64,000 nt of DNA from Komarekiella atlantica HA4396-MV6. Lineage in GTDB: Bacteria; Cyanobacteriota; Cyanobacteriia; Cyanobacteriales; Nostocaceae. The notes under the pieces were generated by a model. It worked only from the letters and a program-made list of their open reading frames with translations. It had not been told where the DNA came from and made no database searches. Numbering within the stretch: the stretch's first letter is position 1; the number at the start of each line of letters is the position of its first letter. A program made the position numbers and the translations under genes. The stretch is from the NCBI GenBank assembly GCA_019359395.1, contig JAHHHK010000009.1, positions 124,001 to 188,000 of the forward strand, written 5' to 3'. This document shows positions 18,155 to 25,939 of the stretch, piece after piece.

Positions 18155-18488
18155 CAGTAAACAGTTAACAGTTAATAGTCAAGATAATTGGGTTTAAGAA
18201 GAACCACTATATCAGCGAGTATTTCCAACTGAAAACTAAGAACCTAAAGCCGATGAGTATCAGGCGCTATCTTGCGAGCTTAAATCCTCTACCATACACC
18301 TTGATAACTGTTTACTGTTTACTGTTTACTGATGAGTAGCAGGCGCTATCTGGCGAGCTTAAATCCTCTACCATACACCTTGATAACTGTTTACTGTTTA
18401 CTGTTTACTGATGAGTAGCAGGCGCTATCTGGCGAGTTTAAATCCTCTACCATACGCCTTGATAACTGTTTACTGTTTACTGTTTACT
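18138..18488. repeat. Heptamer-ended element with a 79-bp unit repeated three times
   Basis: It starts with (C/T)AGTAAACAGTTAACAGT heptads that overlap the sulfite oxidase stop codon. A body of about 75 bp follows, then three exact-length 79-bp units (18252-18330, 18331-18409, 18410-18488), each ending in GTTTACTGTTTACTGTTTACT. The heptads at the left end are the inverse of those at the right end of every unit. A single-unit relative with the same body lies at 22902-23085. Confidence 0.85.
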
Positions 18489-18520
18489 GATTTAAAAGTT
18501 CTTTGATAAAACCGAATTGT

Positions 18521-19306
18521 ATGAATGATTTTAGTTGGTTGATTTTAGTAGCTGGGGGTCTAATATCTGGAGTCATCGCGGGACTTTTAGGAATCGGCGG
18601 CGGTATTATCACAATTCCTCTTCTAGTCACTCTAGGTTATACACCAGTTCAAGCGATCGCTACTAGTAGTCTTGCTATTGTGATTACTTCAATTTCTGGA
18701 AGTATACAAAATTGGTGGATGGGCTACTTTGATTTTAAACGCGTAATTTACTTAGGAATTCCAGCTTTCCTAACTACTGGCATAGGAGTCTATTTTGCCA
18801 ATAAAATTCCACCATATATAATACTCTTTTCATTTGGCATCATACTACTAACTAATATCTATTTGATAGACCTTCGCAAACAACTAGCCTCAAAAGCAGA
18901 AAATGAAAATACAGCCCCAGCATTTAACCCATTACTTACCAAACTTGGTACTGGGGGAGCAGCAGGAATTTTAGCAGGTTTGTTTGGCTTAGGCGGTGGT
19001 ACGATTATGGTGCCGCTGCAAATATTGCTCTTAGGAGAAGAAATTAAAGTAGCAATTCAGACTAGTTTAGGCGTTATTGTCATCACTGCTTTAGCTGCTT
19101 GCACAGGGCATACATTAGAGGGAAATATTCTGTTTATTCAAGGTATAGTTTTAGGATGCGGTGGTCTTATAGGTGTGCAGATGAGTACTCGCACACTACC
19201 AAAAATCCCAGATTCAGTTGTTAGCCTTGCACTGCGTATTTTCTTAGGAATTCTATCAATTTATATTTTTTGGGAAGCCTGGATAAACTATCAACTCATA
19301 GCTTAA
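18521..19306 (+). CDS. TauE/SafE-family sulfite (sulfonate) exporter
   Basis: This is a polytopic membrane protein of about 261 residues with the duplicated glycine-rich motifs of TauE/SafE: G-L-L-G-I-G-G-G-I-I-T-I-P-L-L in the first half and G-L-F-G-L-G-G-G-T-I-M-V-P-L in the second. About seven or eight membrane segments are visible. The family moves sulfite, sulfoacetate or similar anions across the inner membrane. Its place directly after sulfite oxidase supports sulfite as cargo. I start at the ATG at 18521; an in-frame TTG at 18503 is possible. The upstream tandem repeat lies between the two genes. Confidence 0.88.
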   Translation: MNDFSWLILVAGGLISGVIAGLLGIGGGIITIPLLVTLGYTPVQAIATSSLAIVITSISGSIQNWWMGYFDFKRVIYLGIPAFLTTGIGVYFANKIPPYIILFSFGIILLTNIYLIDLRKQLASKAENENTAPAFNPLLTKLGTGGAAGILAGLFGLGGGTIMVPLQILLLGEEIKVAIQTSLGVIVITALAACTGHTLEGNILFIQGIVLGCGGLIGVQMSTRTLPKIPDSVVSLALRIFLGILSIYIFWEAWINYQLIA

Positions 19307-19329
19307 AATTCTTTGGTATTAGATTCAAA

Positions 19330-19358
19330 ATTCCCAACTTCTCCAAGAAATCGGAATC
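19330..19358. repeat. Decayed copy of the GATTCCCGACTTCT hairpin
   Basis: AATTCCCAACTTCTCCAAGAAATCGGAATC is a mismatched version of the hairpin at 11664. It is located just after the TauE stop codon, the usual position of this family. Confidence 0.5.
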
Positions 19359-19471
19359 TTGTTTGTTGGAAAATTTTATTTTTATTAACAAATCGTTAAC
19401 CTACCAAGTATATAGCAGATAACATCATGAATCGAAATGTAATCTAGAAAACAGTTAACTGAATAAATGTA

Positions 19472-19687
19472 AGAGGATGTCTGAAAAGCCAGGTAATGGT
19501 ATATTTTGTCATTCTGACTGGAGCAGAGCGCAAGTCAGAATCTCTATTGTCCGTTAATTTCTGAGATGCTTCTCTACGAGACGCTCCTTTGTAGCTTGGC
19601 TTTTGCGTAGGGGTACATTACGCTATCGCTTCATACCCTACGGGATCTTGCTACAGCATGACAATTTTGACTTATAAGACATCCTCT
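19472..19687. mobile_element. 216-bp MITE-like element with AGAGGATGTCT ends
   Basis: AGAGGATGTCT at 19472-19482 is the exact complement of AGACATCCTCT at 19677-19687, with partial similarity continuing inwards. The interior is noncoding and contains TCTCTACGAGACGCT repeats. A lone end (AGAGGATGTTTGTAAAG) lies at 45240. The ends resemble terminal repeats of bacterial IS elements, but no transposase is present. The rest of the 19307-19916 spacer shows nothing else. Confidence 0.6.
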
Positions 19688-19916
19688 AAGCTTTGTAGCG
19701 ATCGCCATAACCATCTACGAGAAAAACTAAGTAGATTGTGTTTATTTACATTCTAAAATATATTTAGAACAAAGTATATCCAATTACATAAAATTCCATA
19801 AGCATAGGAGAAGCATGTAAAACAACCTGATTAACAAGCCATATCAAATGTTTCACCATCCAAAAAATGAACAATAGTTTGGGGAAACGTCAAATAGAAG
19901 TAGAGCCGATTACTAA

Positions 19917-21932
19917 ATGACTATAGATGAAGTAGTACAACTACTAAAAGCCAGTCAAGCAACCGGTTTAACAACGCTCCAAGAAATGATTTTGCGTGCT
20001 TCGTGGGAAGGAAAAACTTACACTAGTATAGCGCTGGAAGCACACTACGGAGAGGAGCGTGTTAGGAAAGTTGCTTCTAATTTATGGCAATTGCTGAGTA
20101 ATTTTTGGAAGGAATCTATCAATAAATCTAACTTCCGTCAAATTCTAGAAAATCGTAATCTTAGTCAAAGATATCAGCAATTAATTAAAGAATTAAACCG
20201 AGCAGCCACAGCCATATCCTTAGAATTTCCCAGTGGGCCAGTATCCCTTGATTCCAGATTTTACATTCCTCGCCCGCCAATTGAAGAACTTGCCTATGCA
20301 CAAATAGCTGAACGAGGGAGTGTCGTCTGCATTAAAGGTAGCAAGAAGATGGGGAAAAGCTCATTGATATTACGGTTACTTGCACACGCTAGTAATCAAG
20401 GCTTTCGCACCGTAAGCTTGGACTTTCAGCAAGCAGACAAAGCTGTATTTGCTAACTTGGATAAATTTTTGCGGTGGTTGTGTGCCAATATTAGTCGGGA
20501 ATTACAGCTAGAACCAAAACTCAATGATTATTGGGATAAGGAAATGGGTAGCAAAGTCAGTTGTTCTATCTATTTCCAAAAGTATTTGTTATCCACTTTG
20601 GAAAGTCCGCTTGTCTTGGTATTAAATGAAGTAGATTGTGTATTTGAGTACCCAGAAATTGCTGGAGATTTTTTACCATTGGTGCGGTCTTGGTACGAAC
20701 AAGCTAAAAGGATGGAAATTTGGCAAAAACTACGTCTTGTTTTGGTGTACTCAACAGAAATTATTGTTCCTCTCAAACTGACTCAATCACCATTTAATAT
20801 TGGTTTGCCAATTAAGCTGCTTCCATTTACAAAAGAACAGGTGCAGGATTTGGCCCAACGTCATGGATTAGATTGGCAAGATGGTAAAGATGCTGAAAGT
20901 TTGATGGCAATGGTTGGCGGACATCCTTATTTAATTCGACTCGCTTTGTATCATCTTATGGGTAAAGGAGGGTTAGAGAGAGATTTACAACAGTTATTAC
21001 AGCAAGCACCCTCAGAAGCAGGAATTTATAACGAGTATTTAAGGCGGTATTTATTAAAACTAAGAGAGGAGCCAGAATTAGCGGCTGCTTTTTATCAAGT
21101 AATTAATGCTACGGCTCATGTGAAAATAGAACCAGGACTAGCATATAAATTACAGAGTTTGGGGCTAATTAATTTAGAAGGCGATCGCTATACTCCTACA
21201 TGTGAGTTATATCGGTTGTATTTTCGAGAACAACTCACAACAACTGAGAATGTTAGCAACGCTCGCATTGAACAGTTGAAAAAAGAGAACCAACAATTAC
21301 GTGCGCTCTCTAGCTTAGATGAACTAACGCAATTAGCCAATCGCCACTACTTTCATACATACTTGCAAATTGATTGGCAAAAATCTGCTCGCGAATATAC
21401 CACGCACATACTACGCGAGTACATCCCTATATCCCTGATTTTATGCGATATCGACTATTTCAAGATTTACAACAAAACGTACGGTAATGCCGCAGGAGAT
21501 GAGTGTCTGCGACAAATAGCTAATACTATCAAGAACTGCGTAAAGCGCTCACTTAGTAGCAGTTTCTCGTATGCTAATAGTAATTACTCTGCTACTAATG
21601 CGATCGCAATTTCCCATGTAACAGATTCCAACGACGAAAATACGGTGTTAGTAGCTCGCTACGGTGGTGAAGAATTCGCTATTCTCGCCCATGCAGATCT
21701 TACAGCTGCTATGTCTGTTGCTGAAAACATTCGAGAACAAGTAAAAGCTTTGGCAATTAAGTGTGAGTATCCTGGCATAGGTGGTTTGCCCGCTGCTGTT
21801 TTAACTGTCAGCTTAGGTGTGGCTAGCGTCATTCCCACAGGAGAAACTGAGCCTGTGACTCTAGTTAATGCGGCTGAGTCAGCGCTACATCAAGCCAAAA
21901 GAAAAGGACGCGATCGCGTTGTTTCCAGCTAA
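19917..21932 (+). CDS. AAA-like ATPase fused to a GGDEF diguanylate cyclase
   Basis: The first roughly 75 residues form a helical HTH-like domain of the kind seen at the N-terminus of vWA-MoxR-associated (NACHT-like) cyanobacterial proteins. An AAA-like P-loop domain follows, with Walker A G-S-K-K-M-G-K-S (141-148) and a hydrophobic-acidic strand V-L-V-L-N-E-V-D. The C-terminal GGDEF domain has D-E-L-T-Q-L-A-N-R, L-C-D-I-D-Y-F-K and an intact active-site G-G-E-E-F (583-587), so cyclic-di-GMP synthesis is expected. The long insertion before G-G-E-E-F is Ser/Asn-rich. The ATPase part may sense a signal and switch the cyclase. It is a single gene between two repeat elements. Confidence 0.87.
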   Translation: MTIDEVVQLLKASQATGLTTLQEMILRASWEGKTYTSIALEAHYGEERVRKVASNLWQLLSNFWKESINKSNFRQILENRNLSQRYQQLIKELNRAATAISLEFPSGPVSLDSRFYIPRPPIEELAYAQIAERGSVVCIKGSKKMGKSSLILRLLAHASNQGFRTVSLDFQQADKAVFANLDKFLRWLCANISRELQLEPKLNDYWDKEMGSKVSCSIYFQKYLLSTLESPLVLVLNEVDCVFEYPEIAGDFLPLVRSWYEQAKRMEIWQKLRLVLVYSTEIIVPLKLTQSPFNIGLPIKLLPFTKEQVQDLAQRHGLDWQDGKDAESLMAMVGGHPYLIRLALYHLMGKGGLERDLQQLLQQAPSEAGIYNEYLRRYLLKLREEPELAAAFYQVINATAHVKIEPGLAYKLQSLGLINLEGDRYTPTCELYRLYFREQLTTTENVSNARIEQLKKENQQLRALSSLDELTQLANRHYFHTYLQIDWQKSAREYTTHILREYIPISLILCDIDYFKIYNKTYGNAAGDECLRQIANTIKNCVKRSLSSSFSYANSNYSATNAIAISHVTDSNDENTVLVARYGGEEFAILAHADLTAAMSVAENIREQVKALAIKCEYPGIGGLPAAVLTVSLGVASVIPTGETEPVTLVNAAESALHQAKRKGRDRVVSS

Positions 21933-21949
21933 AGTTAGACAATATTGTT

Positions 21950-22010
21950 TAGACATCTGGTAAAAATCAATGTATAGACGTAGCAGTGCTACGTCTCTTG
22001 ACTGAACATC
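21950..22010. repeat. Truncated relative of the 7416 MITE-like element
   Basis: TTAGACATCTG at the left resembles the 7416 end. The core AGACGTAGCAGTGCTACGTCT (21976-21996) is the same palindrome. The right end no longer matches, so it is probably a decayed copy. Confidence 0.5.
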
Positions 22011-22058
22011 TGTTGATAAGATATGATATTAGACTGTCTGTCTAATTCCTGCTCGGAT

Positions 22059-22121
22059 CAGGTAGACATACCACAAAAGCAGGCAAAAGCATCTCTATAA
22101 GAGAAAAAAGCCAGCTACCTG
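22059..22121 (+). promoter_or_regulatory. Candidate structured leader of the rplU-rpmA transcript
   Basis: CAGGTAG (22059-22065) is complementary to CTACCTG (22115-22121) and encloses a small hairpin TCTCT-ATA-AGAGA (22092-22104). It ends 24 nt before the L21 start codon. A ribosomal-protein autoregulatory leader is plausible from position only; no covariation evidence is available. Confidence 0.3.
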
Positions 22122-22145
22122 TACGGCAACCTCAAGGACAATTCC

Positions 22146-22547
22146 ATGACCTACGCAATTATTGAAACTGGCGGTAAACAATTACGAGTAGAGCCAGGGC
22201 GGTTTTACGACATTGAACTGCTGACAGCCGAACCAGACGAGAAAGTTACAATAGAATCAGTATTATTTGTGCAGCACGACGGCGAAGTCACCATTGGACA
22301 GCCACTAGTAACAGGTGCAACTGTAGAAGGGACAGTACTACGACATCTCAGAGGCCGTAAAGTCCTGGTATACAAAATGAAGCCGAAAAAGAAAACCCGC
22401 AAAAAACGGGGACATCGGCAAGAAATTACCAGACTCATGATTAACTCCATTACCCTTAATGGTACGGTGTTCGGCGCAGAAACAGCAACGGATGAAACGC
22501 CCGATGTTGATAACACTCCTGTTGAAGTTGAAGCCGCTGCTGAATAA
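22146..22547 (+). CDS. rplU: 50S ribosomal protein L21
   Basis: The protein begins [11 protein letters not shown] and carries the conserved [15 protein letters not shown] and R-K-K-R-G-H-R-Q blocks of bL21, which binds 23S rRNA in the large subunit. At 133 residues it has a C-terminal extension (acidic, Val/Glu/Ala-rich) beyond the roughly 103-residue E. coli protein, which is common in cyanobacteria. It is 30 nt upstream of rpmA, the usual bacterial pairing. Confidence 0.97.
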   Translation: MTYAIIETGGKQLRVEPGRFYDIELLTAEPDEKVTIESVLFVQHDGEVTIGQPLVTGATVEGTVLRHLRGRKVLVYKMKPKKKTRKKRGHRQEITRLMINSITLNGTVFGAETATDETPDVDNTPVEVEAAAE

Positions 22548-22577
22548 TAAAAACAAGTAGATACAAAAGAGGAAATC

Positions 22578-22865
22578 ATGGCTCATAAGAAAGGAACAGG
22601 TAGTACGCGCAACGGTCGCGATTCTAATGCTCAACGTCTAGGTGTCAAGCGCTATGGTGGTCAAACTGTGCGTGCGGGTAATATTCTCGTGCGTCAACGC
22701 GGCACTAAGTTTCACCCCGGTAACAACGTTGGTATTGGCAGCGATGACACTTTGTTTGCCTTAATCGACGGCATAGTAACGTTTGAGAGAAAGGGCAAAA
22801 CCCGCAAAAAAGTTAGCGTTTATACAGCCGAAGCTGCCGCAGTTGTTGAAGCAACTGCAAGCTAA
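22578..22865 (+). CDS. rpmA: 50S ribosomal protein L27
   Basis: This 95-residue protein begins [15 protein letters not shown] and contains [17 protein letters not shown] and H-P-G-N-N-V-G, the bL27 signature. Its N-terminal tail reaches the peptidyl-transferase centre, and no cleavable N-terminal extension is present. The ribosome-binding site AGAGGAAA lies 6-12 nt upstream of the ATG. It is co-transcribed with rplU. Confidence 0.98.
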   Translation: MAHKKGTGSTRNGRDSNAQRLGVKRYGGQTVRAGNILVRQRGTKFHPGNNVGIGSDDTLFALIDGIVTFERKGKTRKKVSVYTAEAAAVVEATAS

Positions 22866-22872
22866 AGTAGTA

Positions 22873-22891
22873 GGGTGGGCACTGCCCACTC
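22873..22891 (+). terminator. GTGGGCACTGCCCAC palindrome after rpmA
   Basis: A 7-bp perfect stem (GTGGGCA/TGCCCAC) separated by a single C lies 8 nt after the rpmA stop. The minimal loop and missing U-tract make it a dispersed palindrome that may or may not terminate. Confidence 0.35.
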
Positions 22892-22901
22892 CACCGATTT
22901 A

Positions 22902-23085
22902 TCAGTAAACAGTAAACGGTAAACAGTAAACATAATTGAGTTTAGGGAGAAAGAACCACTAAGGGGGGCAAGGTGAGTCTTCCAACTGAAAACTAATAAC
23001 CCAAACCCGATAGTAGGCGCTATCTGGCGAGTTTAAATCCCCCACCATACCCCCTGATAACTGTTTACTGTTTACTGTTTACTGT
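22902..23085. repeat. Second copy of the heptamer-ended element
   Basis: It begins CAGTAAACAGTAAACGGTAAACAG, ends with three GTTTACT heptads in inverse orientation, and shares the body of the 18138 element: AACCACTA, TTCCAACTGAAAACTAA, GGCGCTATCTGGCGAG, TTAAATCC and ACCATAC occur in the same order. Only one 79-bp-type unit is present. It lies just before the GST gene. Confidence 0.8.
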
Positions 23086-23123
23086 TCTAGCCCGTCCTGA
23101 GTTCTGTAAGAGAGACTGTCGCC

Positions 23124-24176
23124 ATGACCAACTCAACTCCAATGGATGACGGCAAAAATTTTAGAAAGAAAAAGGGCAAGTCACTTCCTCCAAAGCTGAT
23201 AATCTGGCTGGGGAAGTTTGTCTGGACTACTCTCTGGCACATAATGATGTCAAACCTGGCTCCCCGCAATCAATCGGGAGCGTACATCCGTCCTAATAGC
23301 CAGTTCCGAAAGTTTATCGGCGCAGAAGCAGGAAATCCGTATCCACCAGCAGCGGGGCGTTATAAACTTTATGTTGGGCTTGGCTGTCCTTGGGCGCACC
23401 GAACCCTGGTTGTGCGATCGCTTAAAGGACTCGAACCTGTAATATCGATATCAGTGGTATCTCCTTCTTCAACAGAAGGGGGTTGGGTGTTCAACCAAGA
23501 AGACGAAGGTTGTCGCACACTTGCAGAGTTATATCAGATAGCAGAACCCGGCTACAGTGGACGCGCTACTGTTCCAGTATTGTGGGATGACCAAACCAAA
23601 GCGATCGTTAACAATGAAAGTGCAGAGATTATTGTCATGCTAAACTCTCAATTTAACGAGTTTGCAAATAATCCTACATTAAATCTCTACCCAGAAGAAC
23701 TTAAAGAGAAGATTGACTGGTGGAATGAGAAGATTTACCATGCAGTCAACAACGGCGTTTATCGTTGCGGTTTTGCCCAAACCCAAGAGGCATATAATCA
23801 AGCCTGTAATGAACTGTTCGTAACTCTTGATGAGATTGACACAGCATTGCAGACTAATCGATATTTGTGTGGAAAAAATCTTACACTTGCAGATATCCGT
23901 TTATTCACAACGTTATTTCGTTTTGACAGTGCCTACTACGGGTTGTTTAAGTGCAACCGTCAGCGAATTCGAGACTATCAAAATTTGGGAGCTTACTTAC
24001 GTGACTTGTATCAGCTTCCAGGGGTTGCTGATACTTGCGATGTAGAGAGTGTAAAACGGGATTACTACGGTAACTTATTTCCACTTAATCCCGGTGGAAT
24101 CATCCCTAATGGGCCTGATATGGCATACCTTTATGAACCACACAATCGCCAAAGTATCGGCGTAGAAGCTTCATAA
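23124..24176 (+). CDS. Glutathione S-transferase, glutathionyl-hydroquinone reductase type
   Basis: This 350-residue soluble protein of the ECM4/YqjG (Xi-class) GST family has catalytic cysteine C88 in G-L-G-C-P-W-A-H-R-T. The thioredoxin-fold N-terminal domain ends with R-A-T-V-P-V-L-W-D, with N-N-E-S-A-E-I following. The helical C-terminal domain has L-T-L-A-D-I-R-L-F-T-T-L-F-R-F-D. The family reduces glutathionyl-(hydro)quinones using glutathione. The length matches the family and the N-terminal extension of about 40 residues is basic. The ATG at 23124 directly follows a short spacer after the repeat element. Confidence 0.9.
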   Translation: MTNSTPMDDGKNFRKKKGKSLPPKLIIWLGKFVWTTLWHIMMSNLAPRNQSGAYIRPNSQFRKFIGAEAGNPYPPAAGRYKLYVGLGCPWAHRTLVVRSLKGLEPVISISVVSPSSTEGGWVFNQEDEGCRTLAELYQIAEPGYSGRATVPVLWDDQTKAIVNNESAEIIVMLNSQFNEFANNPTLNLYPEELKEKIDWWNEKIYHAVNNGVYRCGFAQTQEAYNQACNELFVTLDEIDTALQTNRYLCGKNLTLADIRLFTTLFRFDSAYYGLFKCNRQRIRDYQNLGAYLRDLYQLPGVADTCDVESVKRDYYGNLFPLNPGGIIPNGPDMAYLYEPHNRQSIGVEAS

Positions 24177-24212
24177 ATTACCATTTTAAACTCTTACTCT
24201 CTGCGCCTCTGC

Positions 24213-24285
24213 CTTGAAAAGTTATGAGTCTCTTTCAGAGACGCTGCGCGAACGCCGGGAGCCGGCGCTCATACTTTTCGCTGCG
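24213..24285. repeat. GAAAAGTT-ended palindromic element
   Basis: It starts CCTTGAAAAGTTATGAG and ends CTCATACTTTTCGCTGCG. The core contains CTCTTTCAGAGACGC and the GC-rich hairpin GCCGGGAGCCGGC. It has the same terminal signature as 216-334, and it lies between the GST and aspartoacylase genes. Confidence 0.7.
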
Positions 24286-24410
24286 TCTCTGCGTGAGATA
24301 AATTCATATCAGGATTCAAACATAACTTTTAAAGACAGGTAAATTCGTACCTCAGCAGATTAGGAAACGCTATATTTTTTAATAGCTGCATATCTAAAGT
24401 TGGTATAATT

Positions 24411-25292
24411 GTGAACCAAATTAATCGAGTGGCAATTGTCGGCGGAACTCACGGTAATGAATTCACAGGGGCCTATCTGATTAAAAAATTTAGCCAGTTT
24501 CCTGACTTAATTGCTAAGCCTAGTTTTGAAACTGTGACTTTGCTAGCAAATCCTAAAGCTTTTGCAGCAGGAAGACGATATATAGAGAAGGATTTAAACC
24601 GTTGTTTTCTTAAACAAGAACTACAAGACCCGACTCTCGAAAGTTATGAAGAATTACAAGCTAAATCAATCCAAAATACTCTAGCTACAAGTGCAAAAAA
24701 GGTAGATTTTATCTTAGATTTACACAGCAGTACAGCTAATATGGGTCTGACGATTATTTTAGTAAATAATCATCCTTTCAACTTAAAACTAGCTGCTTAT
24801 CTAAACTATATTAATCCTTTGGTTAGGGTTTATCGCTGCTCTTTTCAATCAGTTGCAGAAAATCCGTTTCTCAATGTTCTGTGTGAATTAGGCTTTGCAA
24901 TTGAGGTTGGCCCCCTTGCTCAAGGCGTCTTAAAATCGACATTATTTCAACAAACAGAAAAACTTGTTCATGAGGTTTTGGATTATCTAGAACGGTTCAA
25001 CCAGGGTGAAATTTCCTCAACCAATGAAACTCTGATCATGTATCAGCACTTATCTGTTGTAGACTACCCAAAACAAGAGGATGGCACAATCTCGGCGATG
25101 ATTCATCCACAGCTGCAAGATAGGGATTATCAAGCCCTAAACCCAGGAGATCCGATGTTCCTAACCTTTAATAATGAAACAATTGCTTATCAAGGTGAAT
25201 CCACCGTCTGGCCTATTTTTATTAATGAGGCCGCTTACTACGAAAAAGGGATTGCAATGTGTTTGACACAAAAGCTGCAAGTCAACCTCTAA
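24411..25292 (+). CDS. Aspartoacylase (AspA/AstE zinc carboxypeptidase family)
   Basis: This 293-residue metalloenzyme should hydrolyse N-acetyl-aspartate (or another N-acyl amino acid) to the free amino acid. The zinc ligands H14 and E17 are in G-G-T-H-G-N-E, the third ligand H105 is in L-D-L-H-S-S-T, and the substrate-binding R and D-L-N-R-C-F segment is near residue 63. The size equals bacterial aspartoacylases. GTG start at 24411; no upstream in-frame ATG is close. It is a standalone gene flanked by repeat-rich spacers. Confidence 0.88.
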   Translation: MNQINRVAIVGGTHGNEFTGAYLIKKFSQFPDLIAKPSFETVTLLANPKAFAAGRRYIEKDLNRCFLKQELQDPTLESYEELQAKSIQNTLATSAKKVDFILDLHSSTANMGLTIILVNNHPFNLKLAAYLNYINPLVRVYRCSFQSVAENPFLNVLCELGFAIEVGPLAQGVLKSTLFQQTEKLVHEVLDYLERFNQGEISSTNETLIMYQHLSVVDYPKQEDGTISAMIHPQLQDRDYQALNPGDPMFLTFNNETIAYQGESTVWPIFINEAAYYEKGIAMCLTQKLQVNL

Positions 25293-25939
25293 TGCCGTTT
25301 CACCTTAAGATTGATACAGATTACAAGCAGTGGGAGCAGGGGAGTAAGAAAAGTGATTTGTATCAATAATTTCGTGAAATAATATAATCATTTTTTGTAG
25401 TCTTGATAACTAAAATAATTAACCTTGAGCAATCCTGTAGATAGAGGGCATAGATTTACTAATAAAGATAAATTTATTTCTAGAATGGTCTATTATTCCA
25501 ATGTCTTTGCTAATATCCTTCGGGAGTACCCCATCTCTGGAGGATATTTTTTTTGCAAATTAAACCACAGATGAACATAGCGAAAAGTTCTGTAGGCGGA
25601 GAGAAGTCTGAGCGTCGGCGAAGGAGCGTAAAGCCCTTTGGGCATGGCTTCGCTTACGGCACAGCCCGCCGTTCGCGCAGCGTTCCGCAGGAAAGGTATC
25701 AGAACTTCTCCCAACGCGAAGTAGCGTCTCGTAGAGAAGGGGAGACGCCAGAGGCGAACGGGGTTTCCCAACCTAGAAAACTTTTCAAGACAGCGAAAAA
25801 TAGAGACGTTGCAATGCAACGTCTCTGCATGTTTTGTCAGTCAGATTCTTTTTTTTAATAGCAATATTCTAAATTAACTTAATTTTTTTATGCGTGATAT
25901 TACGGTGCTCAAATCAATCAGTGTTTAATAAAATATACA
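25293..25939. repeat. Repeat-filled spacer with a large GAAAAGTT-ended composite element
   Basis: Positions 25579-25795 run from AGCGAAAAGTT to AACTTTTCAAGACAG. This is the same element family in reverse orientation, with a mosaic core of several nested palindromes (GCGTCTCGTAGAGAAGGGGAGACGC and others). Directly after it, 25802-25826 is a perfect palindrome, AGAGACGTTGCA-A-TGCAACGTCTCT. Open frames in this GC-rich repeat are not genes. Confidence 0.7.

Noticed and set aside
18252-18488. Possible CRISPR-like array
   Set aside because: Units are contiguous 79-bp copies without unique spacers and there are no cas genes; they are tandem repeats.
22205-22579. Antisense frame over rplU
   Set aside because: Shadow of a highly conserved ribosomal gene.
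25553-25858. 101-codon frame on the plus strand
   Set aside because: It runs through nested palindromic repeats; composition is Arg-rich as expected from GC-rich repeat DNA, with no start signal.
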